NCBI GenBank assembly: GCA_040285825.1 | Contig: JAUPSS010000004.1 | Location: 4,347,658-4,411,657 of the forward strand | Length of the DNA: 64,000 nt | Direction of reading: 5' to 3' | From: Eukaryota sp. TZLM1-RC | Taxonomy: Eukaryota > Metamonada: BaSk clade | Part shown: positions 1 through 11,047 of the stretch, piece by piece | Layout of the letters: every line of letters begins with the position of its first letter | Position numbering within the stretch: position 1 is the first letter of the stretch | The notes under the pieces: generated by a model | What the model was told of the DNA's origin: nothing | Seen by the model: the letters and a program-made list of their open reading frames with translations, nothing else | Databases searched by the model: none | Made by a program: the position numbers and the translations under genes

Positions 1-1636
1 ACTCTCAGCTTCTTCAGTTTTTTTCGTGAGCATTTTTTCAATGCTTTTCAATTCAGTTATATCCCTTAGAGTAAGCACCCGGAGAGTACTGTCACTGGCT
101 TGATCAAGAACTGTAGTAAAGACATCATAACTCTTTCCATCCTTGGAATCAATGGAAAACCTTGTTTGCCTAAACTCACTAGATGGATCACTGAGTCTCT
201 GAAATGATGATGGGTCCACTACGTTTAGTTTTCGCGCAAGGTAAACCAAAAGTTCACTAAGGCTAGCTAATTCAACTGCATCAAAGTTAAAAAGCTTATA
301 AGCGTGGTCATTGAACAGAACTAGGCCCCTCTCATCAAACACAATCACTGCATCCAGAATACAGTCCAGTATGTCAGAGAACAGTGCACGAGAACGACTA
401 AGTTCAATATCTTTTTGTTTAAGGGTTGTGATGTCTTGAACTGTCCCCACAATTTGCTTGACTTCTCCAAGTTTAGTTATTGAAGCGGGTTCACCTTTCG
501 CTAGCAGATGCAAGGTGGTTCCATTTACTTCCATTGATGCTTCCATCTCGAATGGACTTTTCTGGGATTAAACGTACAACAAAACAAACCGTTTCTCTAC
601 ATTGTTGAATAGAAGTAAGAAAAGTCTCTGCACTGTGAGTCTCCATAAGCTCCAATTGTTCTTGTATTGATAACACTGAGCCTTCCGTTAGATTAACGAG
701 CTTTGCACCCATATCATTATAAGAAATCTCCATTTTGTCCAAGTCAACAACGAATCTTCCCACCTTGGCAATAGCTTGAGCCTGTTTCAATTCTTCTGTC
801 GTCACTGTCAATTCAGCCTTTGCAGCTTGCAGTTCTTCTAATAAATCATATTGTTGCTGAATCTTTGTTGTTTGGGCCACGCTTTTCTTCACATCTTCAG
901 TCACATCTTTCACGATTCCATATATACTGATGGGTTTGCCGTCCTCAAACTCTACTTTTCCTTCAATTTCGAACCAGTTACCATCAATGACTTGCACAGT
1001 TGTGACAAACGGTGTTCCTTCATGGATAGCTTTGCAAAATCCTTCTGAAAGATGAGAACGAGTCTCTTCGGTGACGAGCGAGAGGAAGTTCTCCATGTTG
1101 TTAACAAATGAATCTTGGTTCAGTTTGAACATTTCCCATAGGACCTGGTTCCAGTAAAATAACTCAAACTCTACGTCATAAACAAACATTCCTAGACCAC
1201 TAGTTTTGGCCAACATTTCAGTCAGACGAGACATTGAATCTGCAGAAGCAAACATCCGTCCTATGGTATGCTTTGTTGGTTGAAACTCGGCCTCATCGAA
1301 AGCCTGGCAAACAAATGCAAGATTATCACCCACTGGACATAGGAAGGACCACATCAGACTGACAACCTCTCCTTTTTTCGTAATGTTCTTGTTAACTAAT
1401 GTACGAGTTTCAGTGTCAGAAAAGAGACGAGATGCTGCTTGGCTGGTTGCAGATAAATAATCTGGGTGAATGAGGACTGAATGATATAATCCAATGAGTT
1501 CTTCGCGATCATATGCCATCAACCAACTATATCCTTCAGAAATGTCTACAATATTAAGGGATGATGAAAGGATGATTATGTAAGAGGGTGATGCTACAAG
1601 TGTCTGATGGAGAAGCTGTCTACAATCTTCGGACAT
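1..1636 (-). CDS. multi-PAS sensor protein, 3' end off window
   Basis: This is a tandem PAS-domain protein, probably the sensory half of a histidine kinase or related signalling protein. It starts at the ATG at 1636 and reads leftwards past the window edge. Visible PAS-like blocks lie at about residues 1-115, 135-255, 285-395 and a fourth after it, with a glutamine/leucine-rich coiled stretch at about 255-285. The frame opens continuously only if a 31-nt intron (547-577) is removed; after it the reading continues with the PAS signature IVGTVQDIT. No kinase core is inside the window, so enzymatic activity is not shown. It is divergent from a complete hybrid histidine kinase at 2063, and a shared signalling role is inferred from that pairing only. 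PAS repeats are clear by pattern; the histidine kinase assignment is an inference. Confidence 0.75.
547..577 (-). other. 31-nt spliceosomal intron in PAS gene
   Basis: On the minus strand it begins GTACGT and ends CGAG. Removing it fuses two PAS-coding frames in phase 0; without removal the frame stops at 491. Confidence 0.7.
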
Positions 1637-2062
1637 TAATGGTTATGGATATGTATCAACAACTGTAATGGTGCAATATATCTGATTTCTGAAACAGTTC
1701 GCACTCGTCATCGCACTCAAATATACAACCAATGAACAAACAGTAGATTCAACCTACTTGACGTATGATTAGTTGATTTGTAATAATGGTTCCATAGTAC
1801 CATGGGTCCTGAGAGTAAGGACACTCACTTGAAAGTGGACAATTAAGCTTGTTTAAGAATTCGATTTCACAAAGTACTCAACCACCCTTTCAGTGATGTC
1901 TAGATTCGATAACACTTGTTTTAGAATTCAAATGTAGTCAAAGCATTGCAAGTATAGCTCATTTGTTTTAGAATTCAGACATCATAAGTATCTCAACTGA
2001 CAACTCAAATAATAAATAAAAGTAATCATCTACAGTAGAATTTAGGCATTCTCTTAAACATC
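1637..2062. other. divergent intergenic region
   Basis: This 426-bp AT-rich spacer lies between the starts of the two PAS-domain signalling genes and must hold both promoters. It contains repeated 'ttttagaattca(a/g)' stretches near 1919-1975. I see no gene in it. Confidence 0.5.
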
Positions 2063-4436
2063 ATGCCCTATCCTCGGTGGTTATCCTACATCATCTGTGA
2101 CAGTGATCTTGAGATTGAATACATCTCGGCAGCATTGATATCATCTCTCAAACTTGAGAATTCTTCAACACATCGCAACTTAACACATGTTTTCACTGAT
2201 CCTGAGTCTACTTATGAACTCACAGCCATCAGAAAGCTCCTATTTTCGATCAACAGTATCCAGGAACTACATTCATGTGAATCCACACAATTCTTCGTTG
2301 GACGGTCAAAACGGTTTTTCAACGCCACTATAGTAGATATCCTTCCCAATAAGCGCTTCGTGGTTCTAATGAATGATGTGTCAACCCTTAAAAAACAAGT
2401 GCTATCTCTCCGTAAGCAGGTTGATTTGCTATCTAAAGCCCTAGATTCTATCAATGAAGGTTGTATCATAATCGGTGACCACGAGAAGGTAGAGTTTGTC
2501 AGCTCCCCTTTTCAGACAATACTCAACAAGGTCATTCCACAAGTTACCCACATTTCCCAATATACCACCTTCACTTCACTTGTTTCCATGTTGAAACTAG
2601 AATGCAGTAATCCTCAAGACGTGGATGAAAAGTTCCTTGAGGAAGGATGCACACCGACAACATTCAAATTGAGCTTTCGTTCTGGTGTCATTGAATTTAG
2701 AGTTGTTTGCTCATTTCATCTGACGTATTTCTACAAAATTCTGTTCATCACTCCTCTTTTTTCCTTCCCTGATCGATCTGAGATGGGGTTTCTGCCTCCT
2801 TTTGACGTAGAACATGGAAGTGCCAGCACTGCACAAGAGATCAAAGACCAAGTTCTTTCTTCCGTGTTTCATGAGCTAAAGACCCCTTTGTTTGGTATTT
2901 ATAGTTCATTAGAACTAATAGAACCTGAAAAACTTGAACCTGAAGTCTTTGAGTTCTTTCAACTAATTCGGGGTGGTGTTGATGTCCTTTCAATGCATAT
3001 TAACAACGTGCTTGAAGTCAGTCAGTTGAAGGCAAATTCAGTAATTTCAAAACCCGAATCGTGTAGGGTTAATGATGTAATTGACAATGTGTTAGACTTG
3101 GTCTCAAATGTTATTCAAACATCTCCAGCAGAGGTAGTTACCTTCACTTCAAAGGTGTGTCACTCTGTAATGGAGGTCGACCACTACCACCTTGAAAGGA
3201 TTCTGGTGTGCTTGTTAACCAATGCTGTTGAAAACACACACGAAGGATACATTTCATTACGAGCAGAGTGTGTCTCTGATGATGGTCAATTAGTAGCCGT
3301 TAAATTCATGGTGAAGGACACTGGTATTGGTATTCCTACTAGATATATGCCCTACATCTTCGAGCCCTTTGTATCCATTCCTGATACTGTTAACAGAACG
3401 CCTGGGTTAGGGTTGGGGCTCACCATTGCAAAGCTTACGTGTCAGTTATTAAAAGGTGACTTGGAGTTTCAATCTGAGGAAAACCACGGTAGTTGCTTCT
3501 ACTTTACCTTGAAGTTTCCCGTAAAGGAACACCTCAGCTTTCCATTGAAAGGGAAGACTGTCCTGTTGATCTCTGACCAACAAAGCAGGATTGAATCGGT
3601 TGCATCCCAGTTGAGGGAGTGGGACATGGTTGTTGATCCTGACAGCACTTGTTCATCCCTTGCTGCACTGACCGAGCGACTTGCAGTATCCACTTATGAT
3701 ATCTGTATTTTGGACAAACAAATGTCCTTTTTGGATCATATGGAGACCTCAGCTACCCCAGAAGTGTTTCACAAGGTTTCTGTTTGCTTCATGTATGATC
3801 AATTCAGACGTAGAATATCAATTTCTTCATTACAATTGAAGAATTATTCAATACTCCGTTGGCCAATGAACTTGGCGAACTGGATGCAAACATTGACTGA
3901 ATTACTGTTTGAACAAAGAAGTAAAGATCTGCAGGTACTTCCTCCTGTCACTCCTACTCTGTTTCAAGATAAGTTGGTTATTTGTGCGGAAGATAATGAA
4001 GTGAGTCAGCGTTTATTACAATTACTTCTTGGGAAAAAACTTGGTTTCAAGGTTTGTTTGAATCTACGGGTCATAATTGCAGGTTATAATGGTAGAGAAT
4101 GGTGTTGAGCTCTGTGAAAAAGCAAAATTATATTATGGCGAAACCTTTGCCTTAGTTACTGACCTAAGAATGCCAAAGAAGGGTGGTCACGAGGCAATAT
4201 TAGAAATAAGAGAATGGGAAGATCAAGCTAAAACCAAGTGTAGAATTCCAATAATAGCTCTTTCAGCTGAGCCTGCCAAGGCTTTAAGTGACGCACTACA
4301 GGCAGGTGCCAGTTTCTTCCTCCAAAAACCAGTGGCTCTCACAGAATTGACCAAAATACTTACCATTATCGCATCAGAACAGCAGAAGAGAAGGTTCAGT
4401 ATTGATGAAACCTTTTCCAGTGTAGTACATCACTAG
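2063..4436 (+). CDS. hybrid histidine kinase (PAS, HisKA, HATPase, receiver)
   Basis: This is a two-component sensor kinase, about 780 aa after splicing (exons 2063-4051 and 4083-4436). After an N-terminal sensory region with PAS-like character, the HisKA H-box is FHELKTPLFG (phospho-acceptor His). Then come an N-box variant (LLTNAVENT), a G1 box (VKDTGIGIP) and a G2 box (GLGLGLTIAK). A degenerate receiver-like block follows at about residues 495-630. The C-terminal receiver has an intact acidic pocket (CAEDNE), phospho-acceptor Asp in VTDLRMPKKGG, and the conserved Lys in LQKPV. The second receiver is complete only when the 31-nt intron is removed. In eukaryotes such kinases occur in fungi, amoebae and other protists and signal by His-Asp phosphorelay. 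No membrane segment is evident, so it is probably cytosolic. Stimulus unknown. Confidence 0.93.
4052..4082 (+). other. 31-nt intron in hybrid kinase
   Basis: It begins GTTTGT and ends TTGCAG. Splicing joins LGFK to VIMVENG and restores the receiver beta2-alpha2 region; the unspliced frame stops 30 codons after the junction. Confidence 0.85.
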
Positions 4437-4992
4437 TGAGGTGCCTACATAGTTCATTTTAGCTTGCTTTTTTGTAACACATATAAGGTATTCACAATTC
4501 TTTTGATCGGAATGGTTTTGTAAATTATAATGGCATATCATTACACATTGAACAACAGGCAACGGGGACTATAAAACAACTCTAGCGTCTTTGTGTATCA
4601 GTATTTACCATGATGTCATCATTGAGTTTACCAATTTAAAAGCTTGGGAAAAGTTAAACCTTGATTGTGGTCGCATATTATTCCATCCTGTACGAAATTA
4701 AAAAAAATTTGCTGAGCCATATCAAGTTTGACACATACATCAAAAGGATCGGTAATAGTAACTAAACCATATTTTAACATGAAAAAATGAAATCTTTATT
4801 TGTGATGATTCAATTGAAATGAAATCTGAATGCAGGGGACTCTAACAGAGAGAATCAGGGCAAAATATGCTATTAGTTCAAACAATAGTTCTTGATTCAA
4901 GTTCAAGTAGTACTCGGAATTAACACGTGTTCCTCAAATGAGAAACCATTAATTCTAAACACTGGCATCTACAGTTTAGCCCAAGCTCCCTC
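4437..4992. other. intergenic, nothing recognised
   Basis: AT-rich spacer between two plus-strand genes. Only short spurious open frames; no RNA gene or repeat seen. Confidence 0.5.
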
Positions 4993-6114
4993 ATGGTGTA
5001 TTACAAACCAAAAGAAACGTTTGGCGTTATTGAAACCACTGGTATCACAAAAGCCTCCAAACGTATCGATAAGCTTGTTATACTGTCCTTCTTAGCAGGT
5101 GTCTATATAAGTTTTGGTGGACTTGCTGCTTTGGTGGCAGGTGGTAGAATGGAAACAGTTGGCGCATCCTTTCTTGTTTATTCAGCTGTGTTCCCTGTAG
5201 GTACGTTAAATGTTAAATACTTATTCCATGTTTGATGTGGGTGGTATGGTGAAGTACACAATCTGACAACAGATCATTGCAGGTGCAGAACTATTCACAG
5301 TATGTGGTTAACTATGAAATTAATAGCAGGGAAACACAATGTTTTTGATTCCCCCTCTTCTCAAACATCGTGTTGTTATTCTCGATATCGGCAGGGTCTG
5401 GTTCTTTTCATTTATCTTCAATTTTGCTGCAAGCTTCCTCGTAGCTTTGGTCTTTTACAACATACTGGCTGGTGCTGCTGGTGGTTTACTATTAACTACA
5501 ATTGTATCGAGTAAGATTGCATTACCTTTCTTTACCATATTTTTCCGGGCAATTGGCGCTAATTGGATAGTGAATCTAGCTATTTTGATGGCTTATGCAT
5601 CAAATGAGATTGCAGGAAAGATACTGGCCATTTGGTTCAGCATTTTCACTTTTGTATTGGTTGGACTTGAACACAGTATGTATCAACAGTTGTGGCGTTA
5701 ACAGAAGGTATAGCTAGTATGCATACAGAAGGTAGTAGTTTCACTGCAGATGTGTTTTTCTTTGCTGCAGCATTATTTGCAGGAGGAACAGATATCACCT
5801 TTGGAGTTCTGTTGTGGAAGTTGGTTCCAGCCACTTTGGGAAACATTTTAGGTGGTGCAGGTTTCGTTGGTGTTTTATATTCTTATATTCATACAGTTGA
5901 GAAGACGGGAAGGCAAATATATCCTCCTCCTACACCCTTACTCACTGGAGAGAAGAAGCACGTTGCTCCACGTCCAATGTCACCGATAGTACCCACAGGA
6001 GATGTAGCCTCAAACAGTCTTCGGTCCGCAGAATCAGAGCCAAATGTTCTTTTGCCCAGTGCAAGACCTCCCTCCCCGCCTCCAGTAAGAAAACGTGTAG
6101 TTCCTCGGGTGTAG
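4993..6114 (+). CDS. formate/nitrite transporter (FNT family)
   Basis: This is an FNT-family channel for small monocarboxylates or nitrite, 325 aa in four exons (4993-5200, 5283-5299, 5330-5675, 5708-6114). The splicing rests on restored family motifs: the 17-nt exon 2 gives GAELFT, which joins exon 3 to make the signature AELFTGNTMF, and exon 4 restores GLEHSIASM, the conserved EHS-x-A-N/S-M motif. Other hallmarks are FFRAIGANWIVNLA and AGKILAIWF. About six hydrophobic segments are present, as in the family. The C-terminus is a proline/serine-rich cytoplasmic tail of about 75 residues, longer than in bacterial FNTs. Total exon length is a multiple of three. Substrate cannot be told from sequence; formate, lactate and nitrite are all known substrates of relatives. 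Confidence 0.92.
5201..5282 (+). other. 82-nt intron in FNT gene
   Basis: Donor GTACGT, acceptor TTGCAG. It is clearly longer than the other introns in the window. Its removal joins FPVG to AELFT. Confidence 0.8.
5300..5329 (+). other. 30-nt intron in FNT gene
   Basis: Donor GTATGT, acceptor ATAGCAG, with an internal TTAAC branch-like sequence. Its removal restores the FNT signature across the junction. Confidence 0.9.
5676..5707 (+). other. 32-nt intron in FNT gene
   Basis: Donor GTATGT, acceptor ACAGAAG. The upstream AG at 5704 was rejected because only the 5707 acceptor gives the conserved EHSIASM motif. Confidence 0.8.
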
Positions 6115-6950
6115 CTGTCCATTCACAAAGCAAGAGAGCGATCCTCGAATGCCATCAATAAATCAATATGTACAATATCGATGAAGAAGAAGAGCTGCGA
6201 AAGTAATTGATACTGCTGCTTATAAAATTCACCACAACAGAGTTGATATTTTCGACCAGAAGCACAAAGTGAAGACACGTCACCTTCTTTTGTATATTCT
6301 TTTGTCAATATGGGTACACAGAGGGACTTCCTTCTTTTCATGTATTTAAATTGATTAACCTATATGATCTATTCAATGATCATTCAAATTTGATTGCATC
6401 TATTAACGGACAATTTACTAATGGTCAACACTGGGTAATTGTTGCGTTCTGGATCAAATGCAAAACAACACATGTTTTTTTGATAGTCTTCGTCATAGTG
6501 AAGAACATCAACAAAAAAATAATACCATAATTTTTTGAAAAAACTTCACGTCAATATGTGTCAGAATATATCTGAATTTTTATGATCCAACTAATTTGAT
6601 TATGGACTATTCACCATAATGTTTGCAAAACAAAGGTCAATTTGTATTTTTAATTACCTTTCCTAATGTCAATCTACAAGAAGTTTTGTTTCAAATTCTG
6701 TCTCTCCTATCTGTACTCGAGAACAGATTGAACTAAATCTTTGATTTTGCGATCATGTAGATAAGCTAACTAGCAGAAATGGACATTAATGTAAAGTTGA
6801 TGATTAAAATATCATTTCATATCATCATTACTCGGAAAATCAATTGCTCAGTTCACCTAAAAAATTACTAGAAATTTCCAATCCTCACATAAAATTTGGT
6901 TTCAGTATTGTCAAATTTGACATCCAACATATTTTTAAACAGTTCTCAAA
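6115..6950. other. intergenic region with poly(A) signal
   Basis: AATAAA at 6157-6162 is a likely poly(A) signal of the FNT gene. The rest is AT-rich with no gene I can support. Confidence 0.4.
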
Positions 6951-7486
6951 ATGAGGACTTTTATCGGTGCTAGTGAATGGGTTCAATTCTATAATTCAAA
7001 TTTAATAGAATTGAATCACGGCCACTTGAAACCCTTAATTGCTGGTCGATTTGTTGTTGATACTTGTAGTATTTTCACAAATTATTATCAACCACGCAAA
7101 CTAAACACAGTTTCTAAAAATTTCATAAGGGGGAGTAAAATTGACCTTGATCCTCAGTATAACATTAAAGGAGACAACGTCAACAACAGCAATCTAGGCA
7201 GTAATAAACTGTCAGGAAATTTCTATTGTTGGTTTGGAATTCATTTGAGAGCACCTTTTTGACTTACGCCCTAGTGATATTTTACGAAAAGTTGAAAAAC
7301 AATTACTTTGTGACGCTTATATTGAGATCACATCTCAAAGTGAGGAGGAATGTTCCCTTAGCCCAATGACAAATAGAGCTTTACAAGATCCTCGTTGTGT
7401 GCCATTGTTGAAATTCTATGACCAACATTTTAAAAACATACTTGTTCCAAAAGTTCTATCAAAAAACGGAATGGAGATGAAATAAA
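6951..7486 (+). pseudogene. fragmented unknown ORFs upstream of a Fanzor relic
   Basis: A 103-codon open frame (6951-7262) is followed in another frame by about 75 protein-like codons (7261-7484, beginning DLRPSDILRKVEKQLL). The two look like one gene broken by a frameshift near 7260. I do not recognise a family. It could be a separate decayed gene or the far N-terminal part of the Fanzor element that follows, but no Fanzor motif lies in this part. Composition is AT-rich like the neighbours. Confidence 0.35.
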
Positions 7487-7689
7487 AAGAATAAAAACTA
7501 ATATTTTGTTTAATAAATACAAATTTTTTAAAATAAAGGAATAAGTATCTTTTTGCATTACACAATTGAAAAAATGGTTGTGAACGTCAAAAATAGCGTC
7601 TTAGAACATCCTAGAGCTTAACTTTGATTACTTGATCCGGTTTGTTCATAATTTTAAGGGAAACAATAACGTTCTGAAAAAGTAAGATA

Positions 7690-9340
7690 AGAAAAATATT
7701 TCATCATTTATTAGTAAAGTTAAACTTCCCCTTTTCAAAGTACATAGGGATATTAATGGCGAAACATCTGCAATGAGAAAAAAAGTATCATCAATTAGTT
7801 TGCTTTTGATTAATGGCCATATCCCAGCTTTACATCCCACTTCTTCTGAAAAGGATAAGTATTCAAAATTTGATTTTCCTTTAAGTTCAAATTGGAATTA
7901 ATAATTGTTTAGAAGATGAGGAGAGTAAGCTCATTCAGGCTCAGCCCTTGAAACAATCTTGTGTACCGTCTTATACCAGAATTGACAAGACAAGTTTATC
8001 GGACTTTTTCTTTGCCGAATACAGGTACATTTTATGTTAAAGGTCGTCTTATCAATGAAATGATCAAATTGCTGATTTGTCCATATGGGACACAATTTTG
8101 AAAATGGACAAGATTAAAACACTAAACCTTATTCAGAAAATTCAAAGTTCATCATGTCTAGAATCATGACTCTTGGAGTAGCAGTAACGTTCGTTCAACC
8201 TAGAATGGACTTGAAACAATATATGGTTAAGGCAAAGCAATTCAAAGAAAAAGAGGAATATATTGATGACCCCATTAATCCTTCTCAATTTTAAGATATG
8301 ACCCTTGCTGTTGCTGATCCGGCTAAATCTGGTCGATGCTATTTTTAGCCAGCTTAGCTACTAAGATGACTCATTTGAAGAAAAACTGGAAGGGATGAGT
8401 ATGTTTATTTCAGGTACACTCAAAATCAACAAAGATTTGAGTCGAAAAGTTCCAAATTCAAAGGAATTAGAGACAGCATACGGAATGACACTCTTATCAC
8501 AATAAGTAATTCTACTGGTAGAGTAATTGATCTATCCAATTATGAACCATCTGAAGAGCAACAACAAAGGATGGATTTAAACAGCAGTATAATTAATCAA
8601 ATGACTGAAAGAACAATTAGTTTATTAAGAGGTGAAGTACCTCAAGAAATTAATATTCCCCACGAAATTGATTACTCATTAAATTTGAGAAATGATGAAC
8701 AAAAACTAAATCTGTAGTAGAATGGGAAGCAACTTTATCCCAATTCAATTCCAAAAGCTGCAGGTTTGATAGATTTATGGAGTATATTAAACAAAAGAAT
8801 TATGTGAATAGTATTGTTGGTGAAGTCTATCATCAAAAATAATTTAGGAAACTAAGATGGTCGGCTGAGATTAATCGCACAAGATCTGAGGCGAAGATGA
8901 TTCAGAGAGTCAAATCAGTAATTGGTGATCCCAGCCAAGTAGTTATTGGAATCGGAGACTGGGAACAACGAAAACCCATGAAATTCAAAGAACCTACCAG
9001 AGGAAAAGGGTTGAGAATTCTATTCAAAAAGGCTGGTTATAAGGTCTTTTTGATTGATGAGTTTCGAACCAGTTGCTGTTGTTTCAACTGTAAGAAAGCG
9101 AAAAAAAACAGCTGAAACATTCCGATGGTGCAGAAATCCTAGGCCATGGAAGAGGCATGAGATGTCTATTCGTCACGGGCTTACCATGTGTAAATCATGC
9201 GAAAGTTTGTGGAATAGAGATCGAAATGCTTCGCTGAGAATTGTTGGCAATGATGGAAGCACATGTAAATGGTGGAGATAGACCGGAATACCTGCAGAGA
9301 GCCAAGGTTGATGACGGTTCAAAAAAGGCAACAAGAAGAA
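7690..9340 (+). pseudogene. Fanzor (eukaryotic TnpB-like) pseudogene, copy a
   Basis: This is a decayed gene for a Fanzor protein, the eukaryotic relative of TnpB RNA-guided nucleases. In order along the plus strand: an N-terminal stretch (about 7692-7895), a P-x-x-x-I-D block (about 7940-8030), a GVAVTFVQPR block (about 8175-8210) equivalent to the family's TDGV region, RuvC-I-like VAVADPAK (about 8305), a middle helical stretch (8411-8716), and IGIGDWEQRKPMKF (about 8945). Next are RuvC-II DEFRTS (about 9057, catalytic Glu) with the first zinc-ribbon pair CFNC, then the second pair CKSC with RuvC-III WNRDRNAS (about 9190-9240). Decay is clear: in-frame stops (for example near 8292, 8348 and 8840) and frameshifts near 8716, 9105 and 9275. 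RuvC-I keeps its Asp. I infer it is non-functional. It lies just upstream of a lipase gene in the same direction. Confidence 0.85.
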
Positions 9341-9357
9341 AAACTTCCAATTCTCAG

Positions 9358-9403
9358 AAACTCAGTCCCTCTACATCGGTGTAAACAGGACACTTATTTC
9401 ATT
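9358..9403 (+). repeat. upstream copy of lipase leader sequence
   Basis: About 46 bp (aaactcagtccctctacat...) recur at 9541-9590 with a few mismatches. The second copy ends at the lipase start codon, so the first looks like a duplicated lipase 5' leader left beside the Fanzor relic. Confidence 0.7.
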
Positions 9404-9540
9404 GTTATAGACTTCATCTGTCATTAATGGGCTCAAAAAGCTAAGCAATTTGGGTCAAAAAACGAATTGGTTTTGGTTTTATTCTCTTGTTATTGGTTTG
9501 TTTTTTGCAAAAAAGTGGAATCATTTACATCCACTTCACA

Positions 9541-9590
9541 AAAACTCAGTCCCTCGACATTGGTGTAAGAAGGACACTTATTCCATTTAC
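9541..9590 (+). repeat. lipase 5' leader (second copy of repeat)
   Basis: Matches 9358-9403. It lies directly upstream of the lipase ATG at 9592. Confidence 0.7.
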
Positions 9591-9591
9591 A

Positions 9592-10758
9592 ATGATCTCC
9601 CTTTCGCTGGTTGCGCTTGTTTTGCTTTTTGTTGGTGTTTTTGCTCATATTCATCCTGATGCACAAAGATCTTTCACAGAGATCATCACTGCTGCTGGTT
9701 ATCAAGTAAATAGACATGAGGTAATCGTCGAAGATGGACACATTTTGACTTTATTTCACATACCTGCCTCTGAGTCAACTAAACACTCGCTTTTTGTCCA
9801 TGGATTAGCCGTCAATGTAGCTTCTTGGTTTTTTGGTGGGAGTAATTCGAGTGTTAGTACTCCCATTCATGTCCTGGAAAATACCGATTCAAATGTTTGG
9901 TTCCTTGCTCTACGTGGGACCTCTTACTCCTACAAGCACGTTAACCTCTCTTCTTCCGATCCTCAGTTCTGGGATTGGAGTATGGATGAGATGATTAAGT
10001 ACGATCTGCCTACTGTGGTGCAATACATTTTTAATACCAAGCATGTATCCAAGTTTAGTTTGATTGGTCATTCTCAGGGTGGAGCGATTATATTGGGCAG
10101 TCTCAGTACCCATCAATGGCTCAATTCTTTAGTTGATTCAGCTATTGTCATGGCACCTGCTGTTTACCTTCACCACATTGATGTCACCTTATTCAAGGTC
10201 CTCTCTAAGCTTAATAGTAGATCTATAGAGTTTTTCCTTGGCAATCGTAACTTTTTAGCTACTCCTGAACTGATGAACAAGTTGGTTCCCGGCTTTTGTG
10301 ACCGTTTGGATTCTGTCTGTCGCTTTACTATATGTCTCTACATTGGGTGTGATGGATTAGGACATATTGACAAGGAAAGACTACCCGTCGTTGTGAGTCA
10401 TGCCCCTGACGAGACCTCGGTCAAGAATATGATTCATTTCAGTCAATTGGTGAAGAATTCTTTGGGAAAGTTTCAGTACTTTGATTATGGTAATACTGAG
10501 CTTAATCTTTTGCATTATGGATCATCCACACCTCCAATGTATGATTTAACCAAGGTAACGACTCCTATTTATCTTTGGAGTTATGGTAAAGACAAGTTGG
10601 TCTCCAGGCATGATATGGCGTTTCTTTCCATGGATTTACAGTATTCAGAATGGAATATGGTTAATCAATACGGTCATGGGGATTGTTTATTTGGTAATGA
10701 CGTTGAAGAGCTTATGCTTGTCGATATTGTTCGTCAGCTTCGGCGTGAAGGATTTTGA
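9592..10758 (+). CDS. secreted/lysosomal acid lipase (alpha/beta hydrolase)
   Basis: This is an acid-lipase-type alpha/beta hydrolase, 388 aa, expected to hydrolyse lipid esters in the secretory or lysosomal compartment. I chose the ATG at 9592 because it opens with a typical signal peptide (MISLSLVALVLLFVGVFA); an in-frame upstream start would add an unlikely basic leader. The mature start (YQVNRHEVIVEDGHILTL) matches the family's partial lipase N-terminus. The nucleophile elbow is GHSQGG (Ser near residue 160), the acid is Asp in SYGKDKLVS (near 332), and the His lies in YGHGD (near 361). The order and spacing fit a complete enzyme. No intron. An AATAAA follows about 20 bp after the stop. 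Substrate (cholesteryl esters or triglycerides) is not shown. Confidence 0.93.
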   Translation: MISLSLVALVLLFVGVFAHIHPDAQRSFTEIITAAGYQVNRHEVIVEDGHILTLFHIPASESTKHSLFVHGLAVNVASWFFGGSNSSVSTPIHVLENTDSNVWFLALRGTSYSYKHVNLSSSDPQFWDWSMDEMIKYDLPTVVQYIFNTKHVSKFSLIGHSQGGAIILGSLSTHQWLNSLVDSAIVMAPAVYLHHIDVTLFKVLSKLNSRSIEFFLGNRNFLATPELMNKLVPGFCDRLDSVCRFTICLYIGCDGLGHIDKERLPVVVSHAPDETSVKNMIHFSQLVKNSLGKFQYFDYGNTELNLLHYGSSTPPMYDLTKVTTPIYLWSYGKDKLVSRHDMAFLSMDLQYSEWNMVNQYGHGDCLFGNDVEELMLVDIVRQLRREGF

Positions 10759-11047
10759 TTTGATTAAGTATAAAATGTAAATAAAATTATTGTATTGTAT
10801 GTTTTGTTGTTAGAGATTCAATTCACAAATTCCCTAAGTTCTAAAATCCTCCTTTGAATCAGTGTGTGTGATCACTCTTATTCTTGTGGATGTGTGCACA
10901 AGTGAAATTACTATTCTAAATATTTACATAGTTTAAACGTTAGTCATTCCAACATATTGGGGAGAATGGAACAAGTACATCTTCTTGTTACCAATCAATG
11001 TACTCCCAGCTGTTCTATAATAGACTACTATCTGTTTTGCCACCTCT

